NCBI GenBank assembly: GCA_021732215.1
Contig: JAKFVL010000012.1
Coordinates: forward strand, 42,171-106,170
Source: Hyphomicrobiales bacterium
GTDB lineage: Bacteria; Pseudomonadota; Alphaproteobacteria; Rhizobiales; Xanthobacteraceae
Direction of reading: 5' to 3'
Length of the DNA: 64,000 nt
Numbering within the stretch: the stretch's first letter is position 1; every line of letters begins with the position of its first letter. Under the pieces are notes generated by a model. It saw only the letters and a program-made list of their open reading frames with translations. It was not told the origin of the DNA and made no database searches. Positions 35,540 to 44,749 of the stretch are shown in pieces. A program made the translations under genes and the position numbers.

Positions 35540-36214
35540 ATGGCCCGTCCCCGCGCCAATAACTACAGCGACAAACGCCGCGTGATCCTCGATCGCTCAG
35601 CCGAGCTGTTCTCCGAGTACGGATACGACCGTGCATCGATGAACAAGATCGCGACCGCATGCGGCGTATCGAAAGCGAATCTGTATCACTACTACAAGGA
35701 CAAGGACGAACTGCTGTTCGACGTCATTCGTTTTCACCTCGAGCATCTGTTGCAGGTTGTCAAAGCCGCGGACCAGCCTGATCTGCCGCCGGAGAAGAGA
35801 TTACAGGAATTGGTGACTGCCCTGCTCGAGGCTTACCGTGACGCAGACGCTCAGCACAGCGTCCAGATCAGCAGCATGCGCTTCTTGTCGGATGACAGGC
35901 AAACAGAGCTCAAGAACATGGAGCGCGATCTCGTCCGCACATTTGCGAACGCGATATTGGGCGTGGCGCCACAGATCAAGGATACCACCTTGCTGAAGCC
36001 AGTGACGATGTCGTTGTTCGGCATGGTCAACTGGCATTACCTCTGGTTCAAGAGCGGCGGTCCTGTGACGCGCGCCGACTATTCCGAACTGGTGACGCGA
36101 TTGATCGTCGATGGCACACGAGACATCCTACAGCCGCGCGGCAGACGGATAGCTGCACGCCGCCGACGATCGCAACGAATACGCTCTGATTTTAATGAGA
36201 GAGAGCCTGCATGA
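35540..36214 (+). CDS. paaR: TetR-family regulator of the paa cluster (PaaR-type)
   Basis: About 224 residues. N-terminal TetR helix-turn-helix: RRVILDRSAELFSEYGYDRASMNKIATACGVSKANLYHYYKDKDEL. The start is ATG 35540 with AAGGA upstream; a TTG 9 nt earlier is too close to that site. It is cotranscribed with paaK and overlaps paaZ by 4 nt. TetR-type PaaR repressors in beta- and other proteobacteria respond to phenylacetyl-CoA. The cluster also encodes PaaX, so two local regulators are present. Confidence 0.85.
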   Translation: MARPRANNYSDKRRVILDRSAELFSEYGYDRASMNKIATACGVSKANLYHYYKDKDELLFDVIRFHLEHLLQVVKAADQPDLPPEKRLQELVTALLEAYRDADAQHSVQISSMRFLSDDRQTELKNMERDLVRTFANAILGVAPQIKDTTLLKPVTMSLFGMVNWHYLWFKSGGPVTRADYSELVTRLIVDGTRDILQPRGRRIAARRRRSQRIRSDFNEREPA

Positions 36215-38244
36215 AACTCGAGAGCTTCGTTCGCGGACAATGGGTATCTCCGGGCTGCGATGCGGTCGATATCCATAGCGCCGTGACCGGCGACGTCGTC
36301 GCGCAATTGCAGAGCGGCGGCCTGGATATGAGAGAGATTCTCGTCTACGCCCGCGCGACAGGTGGCGCGAGCTTACGCCGCCTTACCTTTCATCAGCGCG
36401 CTGACATGCTGAAACGGCTCGGCCAGTATCTGACCGAGCGCAAAGACCAGCTTTACAAACTTTCGCTCCAGACTGGAGCCACACGAACCGATAGCATGAT
36501 CGACGTCGATGGCGGCATCGGCACCCTGTTCGTCTATGCGAGCAAGGGGCGGCGCGAGCTACCGAATGCCAAATTCTTGCTCGATGGGATGGTAGAGCCA
36601 CTATCCAAGGGTGGCACCTTCTCCGGCCAACACATCATGGCACCGATGCATGGGGTCGGAGTGCATATAAATGCCTTCAATTTCCCTTGCTGGGGCATGC
36701 TCGAGAAACTCGCAACCGCCCTGCTGGCCGGCGTTCCCGTCGTCACCAAACCGGCAACCATCACGTCGTATGTCGCCTACGCGCTTGCCCGGATGATCGC
36801 GGAGTCCGGCATCCTGCCTGGGGGCGCCTTTCAGTTCGTCGTTGGATCGGCCGGCGATCTGTTCGATCATCTGACCTGTCAGGACGTCGTATCGTTTACA
36901 GGCTCCGCCGAGACATCGGAAAAGCTGCAGCGGCATCCCGTGATCGCGCGCGAAGCCGTGCGCTTCATCGCCGAACGGGATTCCCTGAACGCAGCAATTC
37001 TCGCGCCGGACGCTTCACCCGGGACGCCGGAGTTCGATCTCTTCATCAAAGAGGTCGCGAAGGAAATGACAGTCAAGGCGGGGCAGAAATGCACCGCTAT
37101 CCGTCGAGCGCTTGCTCCATCGGTCCATGTCGATGCCGTCATCTCAGCCCTTCGGGAGCGGCTCGCCAAGGTCGCTATTGGAAATCCGGCGTTGGAAGCC
37201 GTCAGGATGGGGCCGCTGGTCGGCCTCGATCAGCGGCGCGACGTGCTTAGCCACGTCGCGAAACTTCGCTCGGAAGCCGAGCTTGTTTCGGGCGATCCTG
37301 ACAATTTTCCCGTCCAGGGCGCGGATGCAAGACGCGGCGCGTTCGTCCCGCCGTTGCTATTGCATTGCGCCGACCCCTTTCGCGCCGCGAATGTCCACGC
37401 TATCGAGGCGTTCGGTCCGGTCAGCACCGTGATGGGCTACAGCAATCTGGACGAAGCCACGACGCTTGCAGATCGCGGCGGCGGCAGCCTTGTAGCGTCT
37501 GTCTATACGCATGATCCTCGAACGGCCGCCGATCTTGTGTTTGGCATTAACAGTTTTCACGGAAGGATTGTCATCATCGATCGCGATTGCGCCAAGGAGC
37601 AAACCGGCCACGGCTCTCCGATGCCGCAGATGATGCATGGAGGCCCCGGCCGCGCCGGCGGCGGCGAGGAGCTCGGCGGCATGCGTAGCCTGCATCATTA
37701 CATGCAACGCACGGCGTTGCAGGGATCACCGAAAATGCTGACCGCGGTAACCGGAAGCTGGTCTCAAGGCTCGCCGACCATCGAGAAAGACCGTCACCCG
37801 TTCCGGTTTCATTTCGAGGACCTCGACATCGGCCAGACGTTCTTGTCCAGGCAGCGCACGATCACGCTGGAAGACGTGGAGCACTTTGCTCATTTCACCG
37901 GCGATACGTTCTATGCCCACATGGACGAGGAAGCGACCAAGGGGCACCCATTCTTTCCGGGCCGCGTCGCGCACGGCTATCTGCTGCTGTCGTTCGCGGC
38001 GGGACTGTTTGTCGATCCCGATCCCGGTCCGGTGCTGGCGAACTACGGCCTCGATACCTTGCGCTTTGTAAAGCCAGTCCAACCCGGTGAGGCCATTAAG
38101 GTGAGATTGACGGCGAAGGAGAAACTGCCGCGCAACAAGCAGTACGGCGAGGTGCGTTGGGATGTCGAGATTCTGACCGGCAAGAACGAAACGGCGGCAA
38201 CCTACGAATTGCTGACAATGAACGCAGTTCGGCCCGCACCGTAA
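36211..38244 (+). CDS. paaZ: Bifunctional oxepin-CoA hydrolase / semialdehyde dehydrogenase PaaZ
   Basis: Fusion of 677 residues. Residues 1-520 are an aldehyde dehydrogenase with the glutamate in ERDSLNAA (about 255) and the nucleophile cysteine in [11 protein letters not shown] (about 294). Residues 530-677 are an R-specific hydratase-type MaoC hot-dog with [14 protein letters not shown] and the [15 protein letters not shown] strand. It opens the oxepin ring of the PaaG product and oxidises the semialdehyde. Start overlaps the paaR stop (ATGA). Both catalytic halves look intact. Confidence 0.96.
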   Translation: MKLESFVRGQWVSPGCDAVDIHSAVTGDVVAQLQSGGLDMREILVYARATGGASLRRLTFHQRADMLKRLGQYLTERKDQLYKLSLQTGATRTDSMIDVDGGIGTLFVYASKGRRELPNAKFLLDGMVEPLSKGGTFSGQHIMAPMHGVGVHINAFNFPCWGMLEKLATALLAGVPVVTKPATITSYVAYALARMIAESGILPGGAFQFVVGSAGDLFDHLTCQDVVSFTGSAETSEKLQRHPVIAREAVRFIAERDSLNAAILAPDASPGTPEFDLFIKEVAKEMTVKAGQKCTAIRRALAPSVHVDAVISALRERLAKVAIGNPALEAVRMGPLVGLDQRRDVLSHVAKLRSEAELVSGDPDNFPVQGADARRGAFVPPLLLHCADPFRAANVHAIEAFGPVSTVMGYSNLDEATTLADRGGGSLVASVYTHDPRTAADLVFGINSFHGRIVIIDRDCAKEQTGHGSPMPQMMHGGPGRAGGGEELGGMRSLHHYMQRTALQGSPKMLTAVTGSWSQGSPTIEKDRHPFRFHFEDLDIGQTFLSRQRTITLEDVEHFAHFTGDTFYAHMDEEATKGHPFFPGRVAHGYLLLSFAAGLFVDPDPGPVLANYGLDTLRFVKPVQPGEAIKVRLTAKEKLPRNKQYGEVRWDVEILTGKNETAATYELLTMNAVRPAP

Positions 38245-38257
38245 TTGGAGAACGGTC

Positions 38258-38284
38258 ATGCAACTCGACGAAGTTTTGGATTAG
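38258..38284 (+). CDS. Eight-codon leader-like ORF before the P450
   Basis: A tiny frame (Met-Gln-Leu-Asp-Glu-Val-Leu-Asp, then TAG) has a good ribosome site, GGAG 7 nt before ATG. It ends 11 nt before the P450 start, which itself has only a weak site. Translational coupling, or the stub of a deleted gene, are both possible. Confidence 0.25.
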   Translation: MQLDEVLD

Positions 38285-38295
38285 TGCTGCGATAG

Positions 38296-39537
38296 ATGTC
38301 ATCATCAGAGCCATCATTGCCTTTCAACGCCGCAGTCCGCGATTTCTCGCTGCGGTCACTCCCGGATTCATTTTATGATGATCCCTACCCGATCTATCGG
38401 ATGCTTCAAACCGAGGATCCCGTACACAGGATGCCCGATGGCTCTCTGTTCCTTACGCGGCATTCGGATCTGGAAGCTGTCTACAAGGACACGACACTTT
38501 ACACGTCGGACAAAAAGGCAGAATTCGGACCAAAGTACGGATCGAGTTCGCCCCTCTATGAGCATCACACGACAAGTCTGGTTTTCAACGACCCGCCCTT
38601 GCATACGCGCGTTCGGCGGCTGATTTCCGGCGCTCTCAATCCGCGCGCAATTTCTGGATTGGAGCCAGCGCTGATATTACTGGTCGATCGGCTACTCGAT
38701 CGGATGGAAGGCAAAGGCGAGGTAGACCTGATCGACGATTTCGCCGCCGCTATTCCCGTTGAGGTGATCGGCAACCTTCTCGATGTCCCCCATGAAGACA
38801 GGGTACCGCTGCGCGGTTGGTCGCTCGCCATTCTCGGCGCGCTCGAACCGGTCCTTTCGATTGAAGCAAAAACCGCCGGCGAGCGGGCGGTAAGGGAATT
38901 TCTGGCCTATCTGCAGCAACTCGTCGATGACCGGCGCCAGAACCCCGGCGATGCAAACCACGATGTCCTGACCCGATTGATCGAGGGGGAATCCGCTACC
39001 GGGGAGCGGCTCAGCGAAGTCGAACTGCTGCACAATTGTATCTTTATTTTGAACGCAGGGCACGAGACGACGACCAATCTGATCGGCAACGGTCTGGAGC
39101 TTCTCTCGCGCTATCCGGATCAAGCACGGCGCTTGATCGCGGACCCATCGCTGATCCGGCCGGCAATCGAGGAGTGCCTGCGGTTTGAGAGCTCCAATCA
39201 GCTTGGGAATCGAAGCGCCAGCGGACCAGCGACGATCGGCGGATTGGATCTACCGAAGGGTACGTTGATAACCCTCTGCATCGGCGCCGCCAATCGCGAT
39301 CCTGCGCAATTCGAGCGGCCCGATACGTTTGACATATCCCGGACGCCAAACCGGCATCTCGCATTTGCCTCAGGACCGCATGCATGCGTGGGTCTCAATC
39401 TCGCACGTATGGAAGGCCGCATCGCGATCGGGCGCTTTCTGGCTCGCTTTCCTGACTTCAAGCTGGCTGGGCCCCTGCAAAGGGCAAGACGCGCCAGGTT
39501 TCGCGGTTTCACCACTTTTCCAGTTCAACTCGCGTAA
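38296..39537 (+). CDS. Cytochrome P450
   Basis: Soluble bacterial class I P450 of 413 residues. The haem-thiolate motif is FASGPHACVG, with the ExxR in EECLRFES and the I-helix oxygen-activation motif AGHETT. Electrons usually come from a ferredoxin; none is adjacent, though PaaE, a reductase with a 2Fe-2S domain, lies convergent. Position after paaZ and before a second thioesterase suggests a ring-hydroxylating or side-chain step for a phenylacetate-related compound. Substrate unknown. Confidence 0.93.
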   Translation: MSSSEPSLPFNAAVRDFSLRSLPDSFYDDPYPIYRMLQTEDPVHRMPDGSLFLTRHSDLEAVYKDTTLYTSDKKAEFGPKYGSSSPLYEHHTTSLVFNDPPLHTRVRRLISGALNPRAISGLEPALILLVDRLLDRMEGKGEVDLIDDFAAAIPVEVIGNLLDVPHEDRVPLRGWSLAILGALEPVLSIEAKTAGERAVREFLAYLQQLVDDRRQNPGDANHDVLTRLIEGESATGERLSEVELLHNCIFILNAGHETTTNLIGNGLELLSRYPDQARRLIADPSLIRPAIEECLRFESSNQLGNRSASGPATIGGLDLPKGTLITLCIGAANRDPAQFERPDTFDISRTPNRHLAFASGPHACVGLNLARMEGRIAIGRFLARFPDFKLAGPLQRARRARFRGFTTFPVQLA

Positions 39538-39554
39538 GCCATCGGAAAATTATC

Positions 39555-39974
39555 ATGTTTGATCGCGCCGCCGCCAACGACCTGCTCAAGACCGTCTTTG
39601 CCCGATGGGTGCAGGATCTCGATTTGTCGGTAGAGAAAATCGACGCGGACTCGGCAGTCCTCCGAATGCGGTTCTCGGACAGGCTTTGTCGTGACAACGG
39701 CGTCGTTTGCGGGCAAGCACTGATGTCACTTGCCGATACCGCCATGGTCTTTGCAATTTCTGCCACGTCACAGGGGTATCTCCCGATGACCACGGTCGAT
39801 CAGACCTGCCACTTCTTGCGGCCCGCAATGCGTACTGATCTTCTGGCCGAAGCGCGTGTGCTTCGCCTCGGTCGAACGATGGCTTTCGGAAGCGTGTCGA
39901 TTTCGACTCCGACTGATCCAAGGCCCGTGGCCGTTGCGCAGACGGCATATGCACTGATGCGCGAAGGCCGATGA
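39555..39974 (+). CDS. PaaI-like hot-dog thioesterase (second copy)
   Basis: A 139-residue hot-dog-fold protein. The active-site stretch DNGVVCGQALMSLADTAMVF has CGQ where PaaI has HGG, so it lacks the usual histidine; the ADT acidic position is kept. It follows the P450 by 17 nt and ends exactly where the convergent paaE ends (stops are adjacent). It may be a thioesterase for the P450 product or a regulatory CoA-ester binder. Confidence 0.85.
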   Translation: MFDRAAANDLLKTVFARWVQDLDLSVEKIDADSAVLRMRFSDRLCRDNGVVCGQALMSLADTAMVFAISATSQGYLPMTTVDQTCHFLRPAMRTDLLAEARVLRLGRTMAFGSVSISTPTDPRPVAVAQTAYALMREGR

Positions 39975-41054
39975 TTACATCTGGTCGTAGTCGACTACGA
40001 CACGATCCGATACGGGATGCGCCTGACAAGTCAGAATAAAACCGGCCTTCAACTCCCAAGGCTCGAGCGAGTAGTTAACCTCCATACGCGCCTCACCTTC
40101 GACCAGCCTGGCACGGCAGGTGCTGCACATCCCGCCCTTGCAGGCAAACGGCAAATCCATCCCGGCGCGCAATGCCGCGTCCAGAATTGCCTCGCCGTGG
40201 GCAACGGGAACATTTTTTTGTTTCCCATCGACAACCAGGGACGCAATCGCCTTTGGCGGAGCCTCGGGCGCGATAGCCGCTTTAAGTCGCGGCTTTCCGC
40301 CCAAGCCTGAAACGAAACGTTCGACGTGAATATTTTCAATCGGAATACCAAGCTGCGTGCAGGTCGCGGCGATCTCCTCGCTCATGGCTACGGGTCCGCA
40401 GACGAATACGTGATCGACAGCGGCTGCAGGCACCAGCGACCGCAGCAAGATCTCGACCTTGCCCCGATCCAGCCGGCCCTGAAGAATTGGGATATCTTGC
40501 TCTTCCTGCGACAACACATGGAATACGGACAGACGCCCCATGAACTTGTCCTTCAGCTCTTCCAGAGCCTGACGGAACAGTATCCCGTTGGTTGTGCGAT
40601 TGCCGTAGAACAAGAAAAAGCGGCTGTTGGGCTCTCGCGCCAGAACACCTTTCAGGATCGACATCACCGGGGTAATGCCCGAGCCAGCCGCAAAGCCGAC
40701 ATGAACACGCGCTTCGTCGGGACGGTGCGATACGCCAAAGCGCCCTGTCGGAGTCATGACGTCGAGCTCATCGCCGGGCTTGAGTTCGTCGAGCACCCAG
40801 CTTGAGAATGCGCCACCGTCAACTTTCTTGACCGCAATACGGATTTCATTGTCGTCCGGGCTCGAGCAGATCGAGTAGGAACGCCTGACCTCTTCTCCGT
40901 CCACGCTTGTGCGAAGTGTGAGATACTGGCCCGGCACATAGGAAAAGTCCGCAGCCAGCGACCTGGGAATCGCAAACGTCATGGAAATCGCGTCGGATGT
41001 CTCGCGGCGAAGATTCTCCACAGCCAGCCGATGAAATTTCGGAACATGCGACAT
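39975..41054 (-). CDS. paaE: Phenylacetyl-CoA epoxidase reductase PaaE
   Basis: Reductase of 359 residues delivering electrons from NADPH to PaaA. FAD domain with RRSYSICSSPDD, NAD(P) domain with GSGITPVMSIL, and a C-terminal plant-type 2Fe-2S domain CKGGMCSTCRARLVEG followed by a last cysteine in FILTCQAHP. Usual length. Last gene of the leftward paaABCDE run, 11 nt after paaD. Confidence 0.96.
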   Translation of the reverse strand: MSHVPKFHRLAVENLRRETSDAISMTFAIPRSLAADFSYVPGQYLTLRTSVDGEEVRRSYSICSSPDDNEIRIAVKKVDGGAFSSWVLDELKPGDELDVMTPTGRFGVSHRPDEARVHVGFAAGSGITPVMSILKGVLAREPNSRFFLFYGNRTTNGILFRQALEELKDKFMGRLSVFHVLSQEEQDIPILQGRLDRGKVEILLRSLVPAAAVDHVFVCGPVAMSEEIAATCTQLGIPIENIHVERFVSGLGGKPRLKAAIAPEAPPKAIASLVVDGKQKNVPVAHGEAILDAALRAGMDLPFACKGGMCSTCRARLVEGEARMEVNYSLEPWELKAGFILTCQAHPVSDRVVVDYDQM

Positions 41055-41065
41055 GGGTTATCGTC

Positions 41066-41569
41066 TCAATGGCACTTGAAATAGTCGAACGGCTCCCGGC
41101 AACTCTTGCAGCGCCAGAGGGCCTTGCAGGACGTCGATCCGAACTCGGACAGCACTTCGGTATTTGCGGATCCGCACTGCGGGCACGCGACCTCTTGCTC
41201 CCCGAACAGCGCGCGACGCCCGCCACCGGCAACCGGAGGCGCGATACCATACTCCTTCAGCTTCTGGCGGCCCTGCTCGCTCATCCAGTCGGTCGTCCAG
41301 GCCGGCGAAAGCACCGTTCGGATAACCGGGTTGCGGAAACCTTCGCGCTCGAGAGCGAGTTCGATTTCGAGGGCGATCATGTTCATCGCGGGACAGCCGG
41401 AATATGTCGGAGTAATCGCCACTTCGACACCCTGGTCCGTCACCACGACGTCACGGAGAACGCCAAGGTCGGCAATCGTCAAAGCGGGAATTTCCGGATC
41501 AACAACCTGCGCGGCCGCGTTCCATGCAACCTCCCGCAAATCTCTCGCTTGAGCAGGTGTTATCACCAT
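41066..41569 (-). CDS. paaD: PaaD, epoxidase maturation/Fe-S assembly-type protein
   Basis: About 167 residues with an N-terminal MIP18/DUF59-type domain (VVDPEIPALTIADLGVLRDV) and a C-terminal four-cysteine zinc-ribbon-like end: CPQCGS...CKALWRCKSCREPF. The start MVITPAQARDL overlaps the paaC stop by 7 nt, so translation is coupled. Needed for active phenylacetyl-CoA epoxidase in vivo. Confidence 0.94.
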   Translation of the reverse strand: MVITPAQARDLREVAWNAAAQVVDPEIPALTIADLGVLRDVVVTDQGVEVAITPTYSGCPAMNMIALEIELALEREGFRNPVIRTVLSPAWTTDWMSEQGRQKLKEYGIAPPVAGGGRRALFGEQEVACPQCGSANTEVLSEFGSTSCKALWRCKSCREPFDYFKCH

Positions 41570-42336
41570 GTCGCGTTCGGATAGGTTCGCTGCAACGACT
41601 GCAGTTCGCTGAGCAAATGGCCCAGATGTTCGCTGTGCTGGCCGGACCGCCCGCCCTTCTGCATCCACTGGCTTTGAGGAAGCGTCAGCCTGGCCGACCG
41701 CAGGATGGCGGTCACATTCTCGGTCCAGGGCTGCAGTAAGCCTCGCGGATCGACCGCAATCCGGCCTGCAAAAAGCGCGTCATCTTCCGGATTCGCCTGA
41801 AACAGTTCTCCAGTGAATGGCCAGAGATCGTTGAGGGCCGACTGGGCACGCCGATGGCTCTCGTCAGTGCCATCGCCCAGCCGGATAATCCATTCCGAGG
41901 AGTGGCGCAGGTGATAGGCCGATTCCTTCTCCGACTTGGCGGCAATGGCAGCAAGCGTCGGATCGGTCGACGACATCATTGCTCGCCAATAGCAGTCGGC
42001 GAACGCCGAGTAAAAAAACTGCCGCATCATGGTCTGAGCGAAATCGCCGTTAGGCCGTTCGACCAGAAGCACATTCCGGTAATGCTGAACATCACGCAGA
42101 TAAGCAAACTTGTCTTCGTCGTTCCCCGCGCCTTCGACCTCTGCAGCGTAAGTATAAAGCTCGCGCGCTTGCCCGATCAGATCGAGACCCATGTTGGCAA
42201 GAGCCATATCCTCTTCCATCATCGGCGCATGACCGCACCATTCGGACAACCGGTGCCCGAGAATAAGCGCATCGTCGGCACGGCCAAGCACGTACATGAA
42301 GAGCGCTGAATTTTGAATGCATATTGCGGTCGCCAC
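41563..42336 (-). CDS. paaC: Phenylacetyl-CoA epoxidase subunit PaaC
   Basis: A 257-residue ferritin-like helical subunit that forms the scaffold partner of PaaA. Recognisable blocks are VLGRADDALILGHRLSEWCG and MALANMGLDLIGQARELYTYA, then HLRHSSEWIIRLGDGT. PaaC lacks catalytic iron in known complexes. Sits between paaB and paaD. Confidence 0.95.
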   Translation of the reverse strand: MATAICIQNSALFMYVLGRADDALILGHRLSEWCGHAPMMEEDMALANMGLDLIGQARELYTYAAEVEGAGNDEDKFAYLRDVQHYRNVLLVERPNGDFAQTMMRQFFYSAFADCYWRAMMSSTDPTLAAIAAKSEKESAYHLRHSSEWIIRLGDGTDESHRRAQSALNDLWPFTGELFQANPEDDALFAGRIAVDPRGLLQPWTENVTAILRSARLTLPQSQWMQKGGRSGQHSEHLGHLLSELQSLQRTYPNATW

Positions 42337-42368
42337 GAAGCCAACTCCAACGAGATGAAGGAATGCGT

Positions 42369-42656
42369 CTACATATGTCCGACTTCGTCCGGGACATCAT
42401 AGAATGTCGGATGACGATAGATTTTCGACATCGCTGGTTCGAACAGCATCTCTTTATCGGCGGGATCTGACGCAATGATTGCGTTCGAAGGAACCACCCA
42501 GATCGAAAGGCCCTCCCCTCGCCGGGTGTAAATATCCCGTGCAGCTCGAAGCGCGAGAGCCGCGTCGGCCGCATGCAGAGAGCCGACATGCTTGTGAGCC
42601 AAACCGTTGCGGCTACGGATGAACACTTCCCATAAAGAAATATTCTGAACGGTCAT
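42369..42656 (-). CDS. paaB: Phenylacetyl-CoA epoxidase subunit PaaB
   Basis: A 95-residue subunit, usual length, from MTVQNISLWEVFIRSRNGLA. The conserved segments HKHVGSLHAADAALALRAARD and RRGEGLSIWVVPS are present. A long in-frame extension upstream falls in paaA and is not used. PaaB bridges PaaAC dimers. Confidence 0.95.
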   Translation of the reverse strand: MTVQNISLWEVFIRSRNGLAHKHVGSLHAADAALALRAARDIYTRRGEGLSIWVVPSNAIIASDPADKEMLFEPAMSKIYRHPTFYDVPDEVGHM

Positions 42657-42675
42657 GGTCTGGCTCCAATACGGA

Positions 42676-43665
42676 TCAAGCAGCAGCCGTAGTTTTACGC
42701 TTTTGTTTCTCTGCATACGCGAGTGCGGCTTCCCTGACCCACGCACCCTCGTCGTGAGCCTTGCGACGCGCCGCCAACCGATCGCGATTGCACGGTCCAT
42801 TACCAGCCAGAACATTATTGAATTCCTGCCAGTCGATATCACCGTAGTCCCAATGGCCGGTAGCTTCGTTCCAACGCAGATTATCGTCGGGAATTTTCAG
42901 ATCGAGATACCGGGCCTGCGGCACCGTCGCATCGATGAACTTCTGCCGGAGATCATCATTCGAAAAACGTTTGATCTTCCATCGGGTGGATTGATCGCCG
43001 TGCTGGCTTTGCTGATCGGGCGGACCGAACATCATCAGACACGGCCACCACCAGCGATCAAGCGCGCCCTGCGCCATCGCCTTCTGTTCCGGGGTGCCGC
43101 GCGACAGCGTCACCATGATCTCGTAACCCTGCCGCTGATGAAACGACTCTTCCTTGCAGACCCGTATCATCGCGCGCGCGTAGGGTCCGTAAGAACATCT
43201 GCACAGCGGAATCTGGTTCATGATCGCCGCGCCATCGACCAGCCATCCGATGGTGCCGATGTCGGCCCATGTCAGAGTCGGGTAGTTGAAGATCGACGAA
43301 TACTTCGCCTTGCCGCTCAGCATCTGATCGACGAGTTCTTCACGGGAGGTTCCGAGCGTCTCAGCCGCCGCATAGAGATAAAGCCCGTGTCCGCACTCGT
43401 CCTGAACCTTCGCCAGGAGTGCTGCCTTGCGCCGAAGCGTCGGAGCGCGCGTCAGCCAATTGCCTTCCGGCAACATGCCGACAATCTCAGAATGGGCATG
43501 CTGTGAGATCTGTCGCGTCAACGTCTTCCGATACGCGGCTGGCATCCAGTCGTTCGCCTCGATCCGCTCTTCCGCAGCGACCCGCGCCTCGAAGCGAGAA
43601 ATCTTCGCCGCATCTTCGCCGGTCAGCTCATCGGACTGCGAAGCGTTGAGAGCCTGGGTATACAT
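42676..43665 (-). CDS. paaA: Phenylacetyl-CoA 1,2-epoxidase catalytic subunit PaaA
   Basis: Di-iron oxygenase subunit of about 329 residues that epoxidises the ring of phenylacetyl-CoA. Carboxylate/histidine iron ligands fall within [15 protein letters not shown] and [15 protein letters not shown], as in the family. GGGAG lies 4 nt before ATG 43665 ([10 protein letters not shown]); the longer frame is unsupported. First gene of paaABCDE, preceded by an AT-rich promoter with a palindromic operator candidate. Confidence 0.96.
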   Translation of the reverse strand: MYTQALNASQSDELTGEDAAKISRFEARVAAEERIEANDWMPAAYRKTLTRQISQHAHSEIVGMLPEGNWLTRAPTLRRKAALLAKVQDECGHGLYLYAAAETLGTSREELVDQMLSGKAKYSSIFNYPTLTWADIGTIGWLVDGAAIMNQIPLCRCSYGPYARAMIRVCKEESFHQRQGYEIMVTLSRGTPEQKAMAQGALDRWWWPCLMMFGPPDQQSQHGDQSTRWKIKRFSNDDLRQKFIDATVPQARYLDLKIPDDNLRWNEATGHWDYGDIDWQEFNNVLAGNGPCNRDRLAARRKAHDEGAWVREAALAYAEKQKRKTTAAA

Positions 43666-43755
43666 CAATCGATCTCCCGCCCACCGGCTACGACCGTCCT
43701 TCCAGAATTTGGACAAAACGACACTTACTGGAATTAATATATATCATTATTTTTG

Positions 43756-43781
43756 ATACGCAACAATTTTTTGTAACATAT
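43756..43781. promoter_or_regulatory. Candidate paaA operator/promoter
   Basis: Inverted repeat ATACGCAACAA-tttt-TTGTAACATAT, 8 of 11 arm positions symmetric, in a strikingly AT-rich 60-bp stretch. On the paaA strand it contains TTGCGT, and a TATATT lies 16 bp further on, resembling -35 and -10 elements. A repressor bound here would block paaA transcription. PaaX and PaaR are the obvious candidates. Confidence 0.4.
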
Positions 43782-43785
43782 TATG

Positions 43786-44661
43786 TCATGACTCCTCGAA
43801 ACGCCTCAACAATTCCGGCCCGGACTTCGGCAATGGACCGGTCACGTTCAAACCGTTTTGATCCAACCACTTCTCCGACATCGGGATCAGAGCGCGATAG
43901 ATTCGGCCACACAAGCCACGCGCAGCTCTGGCAGGCCAAGCGTCTGGAAGAAGCGCTTCGGGAAGCAACGGGTCGCGCAGCAAAACACGACGATAATGAT
44001 GGATCATCAGGATACGCGCGAGGATGGCTTCGGCGGGGTCGATGTCGCCAGCGCGATCGATCCATTTCTCCAAGGGAGAAAAAGCCTGGATGAATTCATG
44101 ATAGAGCTCGGCCGTGCGATCGAGAGGCCAACTGATCTCGACCAAACGCCGCGCCATATCGTCCGCAGCCGAAACGTCGAGACGTATCGTGCTGTCCGGT
44201 ATCGCGGGGGTTTTCGTTCCAAAAGGCGCGATCCAGGTGCCCGCGATCGGGCTTCCGAAGCCGGCTTCCGCCAGCTCGGCGCGAGATAGGTCGCGATCCG
44301 CTCCGCTGCCGATCAATAGCAGATGAAACTGCCCTTCCCAGGCAACGGGACGCTGATTGTAGACATGCTCGACCGCGGCCTCAAAGCGCTCGCGACCGTT
44401 CTTGGCCAGTTTATAGAAACTGTTGCGGCCAATTTTTTCCCGCTCGAGCCAGCCGTCGGCCGCCAATCGCGATACCGACGTGCGGACCACGCCGCCATTT
44501 GTGCCAGCCATCTCAAGAAACTTCAGAAGCGTCCCAAGCCAGATCGACCCTCCTCTGGGAACGATCGCATCGCCATGGAATGTGATGATGAGCGAGCCCG
44601 TCCTGGACGGTTTGCTCTTGAAGCTCTTCAGGATTCCAGAAAGAGGCTTGGTCGTCTTCAT
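43786..44661 (-). CDS. paaX: PaaX-type repressor of phenylacetate degradation
   Basis: A 291-residue winged-helix regulator of the PaaX family. N-terminal DNA-binding domain with SLIITFHGDAIVPRGGSIWLG and GVVRTSVSRLAADGWLER, followed by the ligand/dimer region. PaaX proteins bind phenylacetyl-CoA and leave DNA. It is upstream of and codirectional with paaABCDE, separated by 120 bp that carry the AT-rich promoter. Confidence 0.93.
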   Translation of the reverse strand: MKTTKPLSGILKSFKSKPSRTGSLIITFHGDAIVPRGGSIWLGTLLKFLEMAGTNGGVVRTSVSRLAADGWLEREKIGRNSFYKLAKNGRERFEAAVEHVYNQRPVAWEGQFHLLLIGSGADRDLSRAELAEAGFGSPIAGTWIAPFGTKTPAIPDSTIRLDVSAADDMARRLVEISWPLDRTAELYHEFIQAFSPLEKWIDRAGDIDPAEAILARILMIHHYRRVLLRDPLLPEALLPDAWPARAARGLCGRIYRALIPMSEKWLDQNGLNVTGPLPKSGPELLRRFEES

Positions 44662-44749
44662 GTCGCTACGGTTGCCTGCAATCTCGTGATGCTAGCACAT
44701 AGGCCAAGGCCGCCGTAGCAATCAATAACCGTCTTGATTTAGCCCTCGC

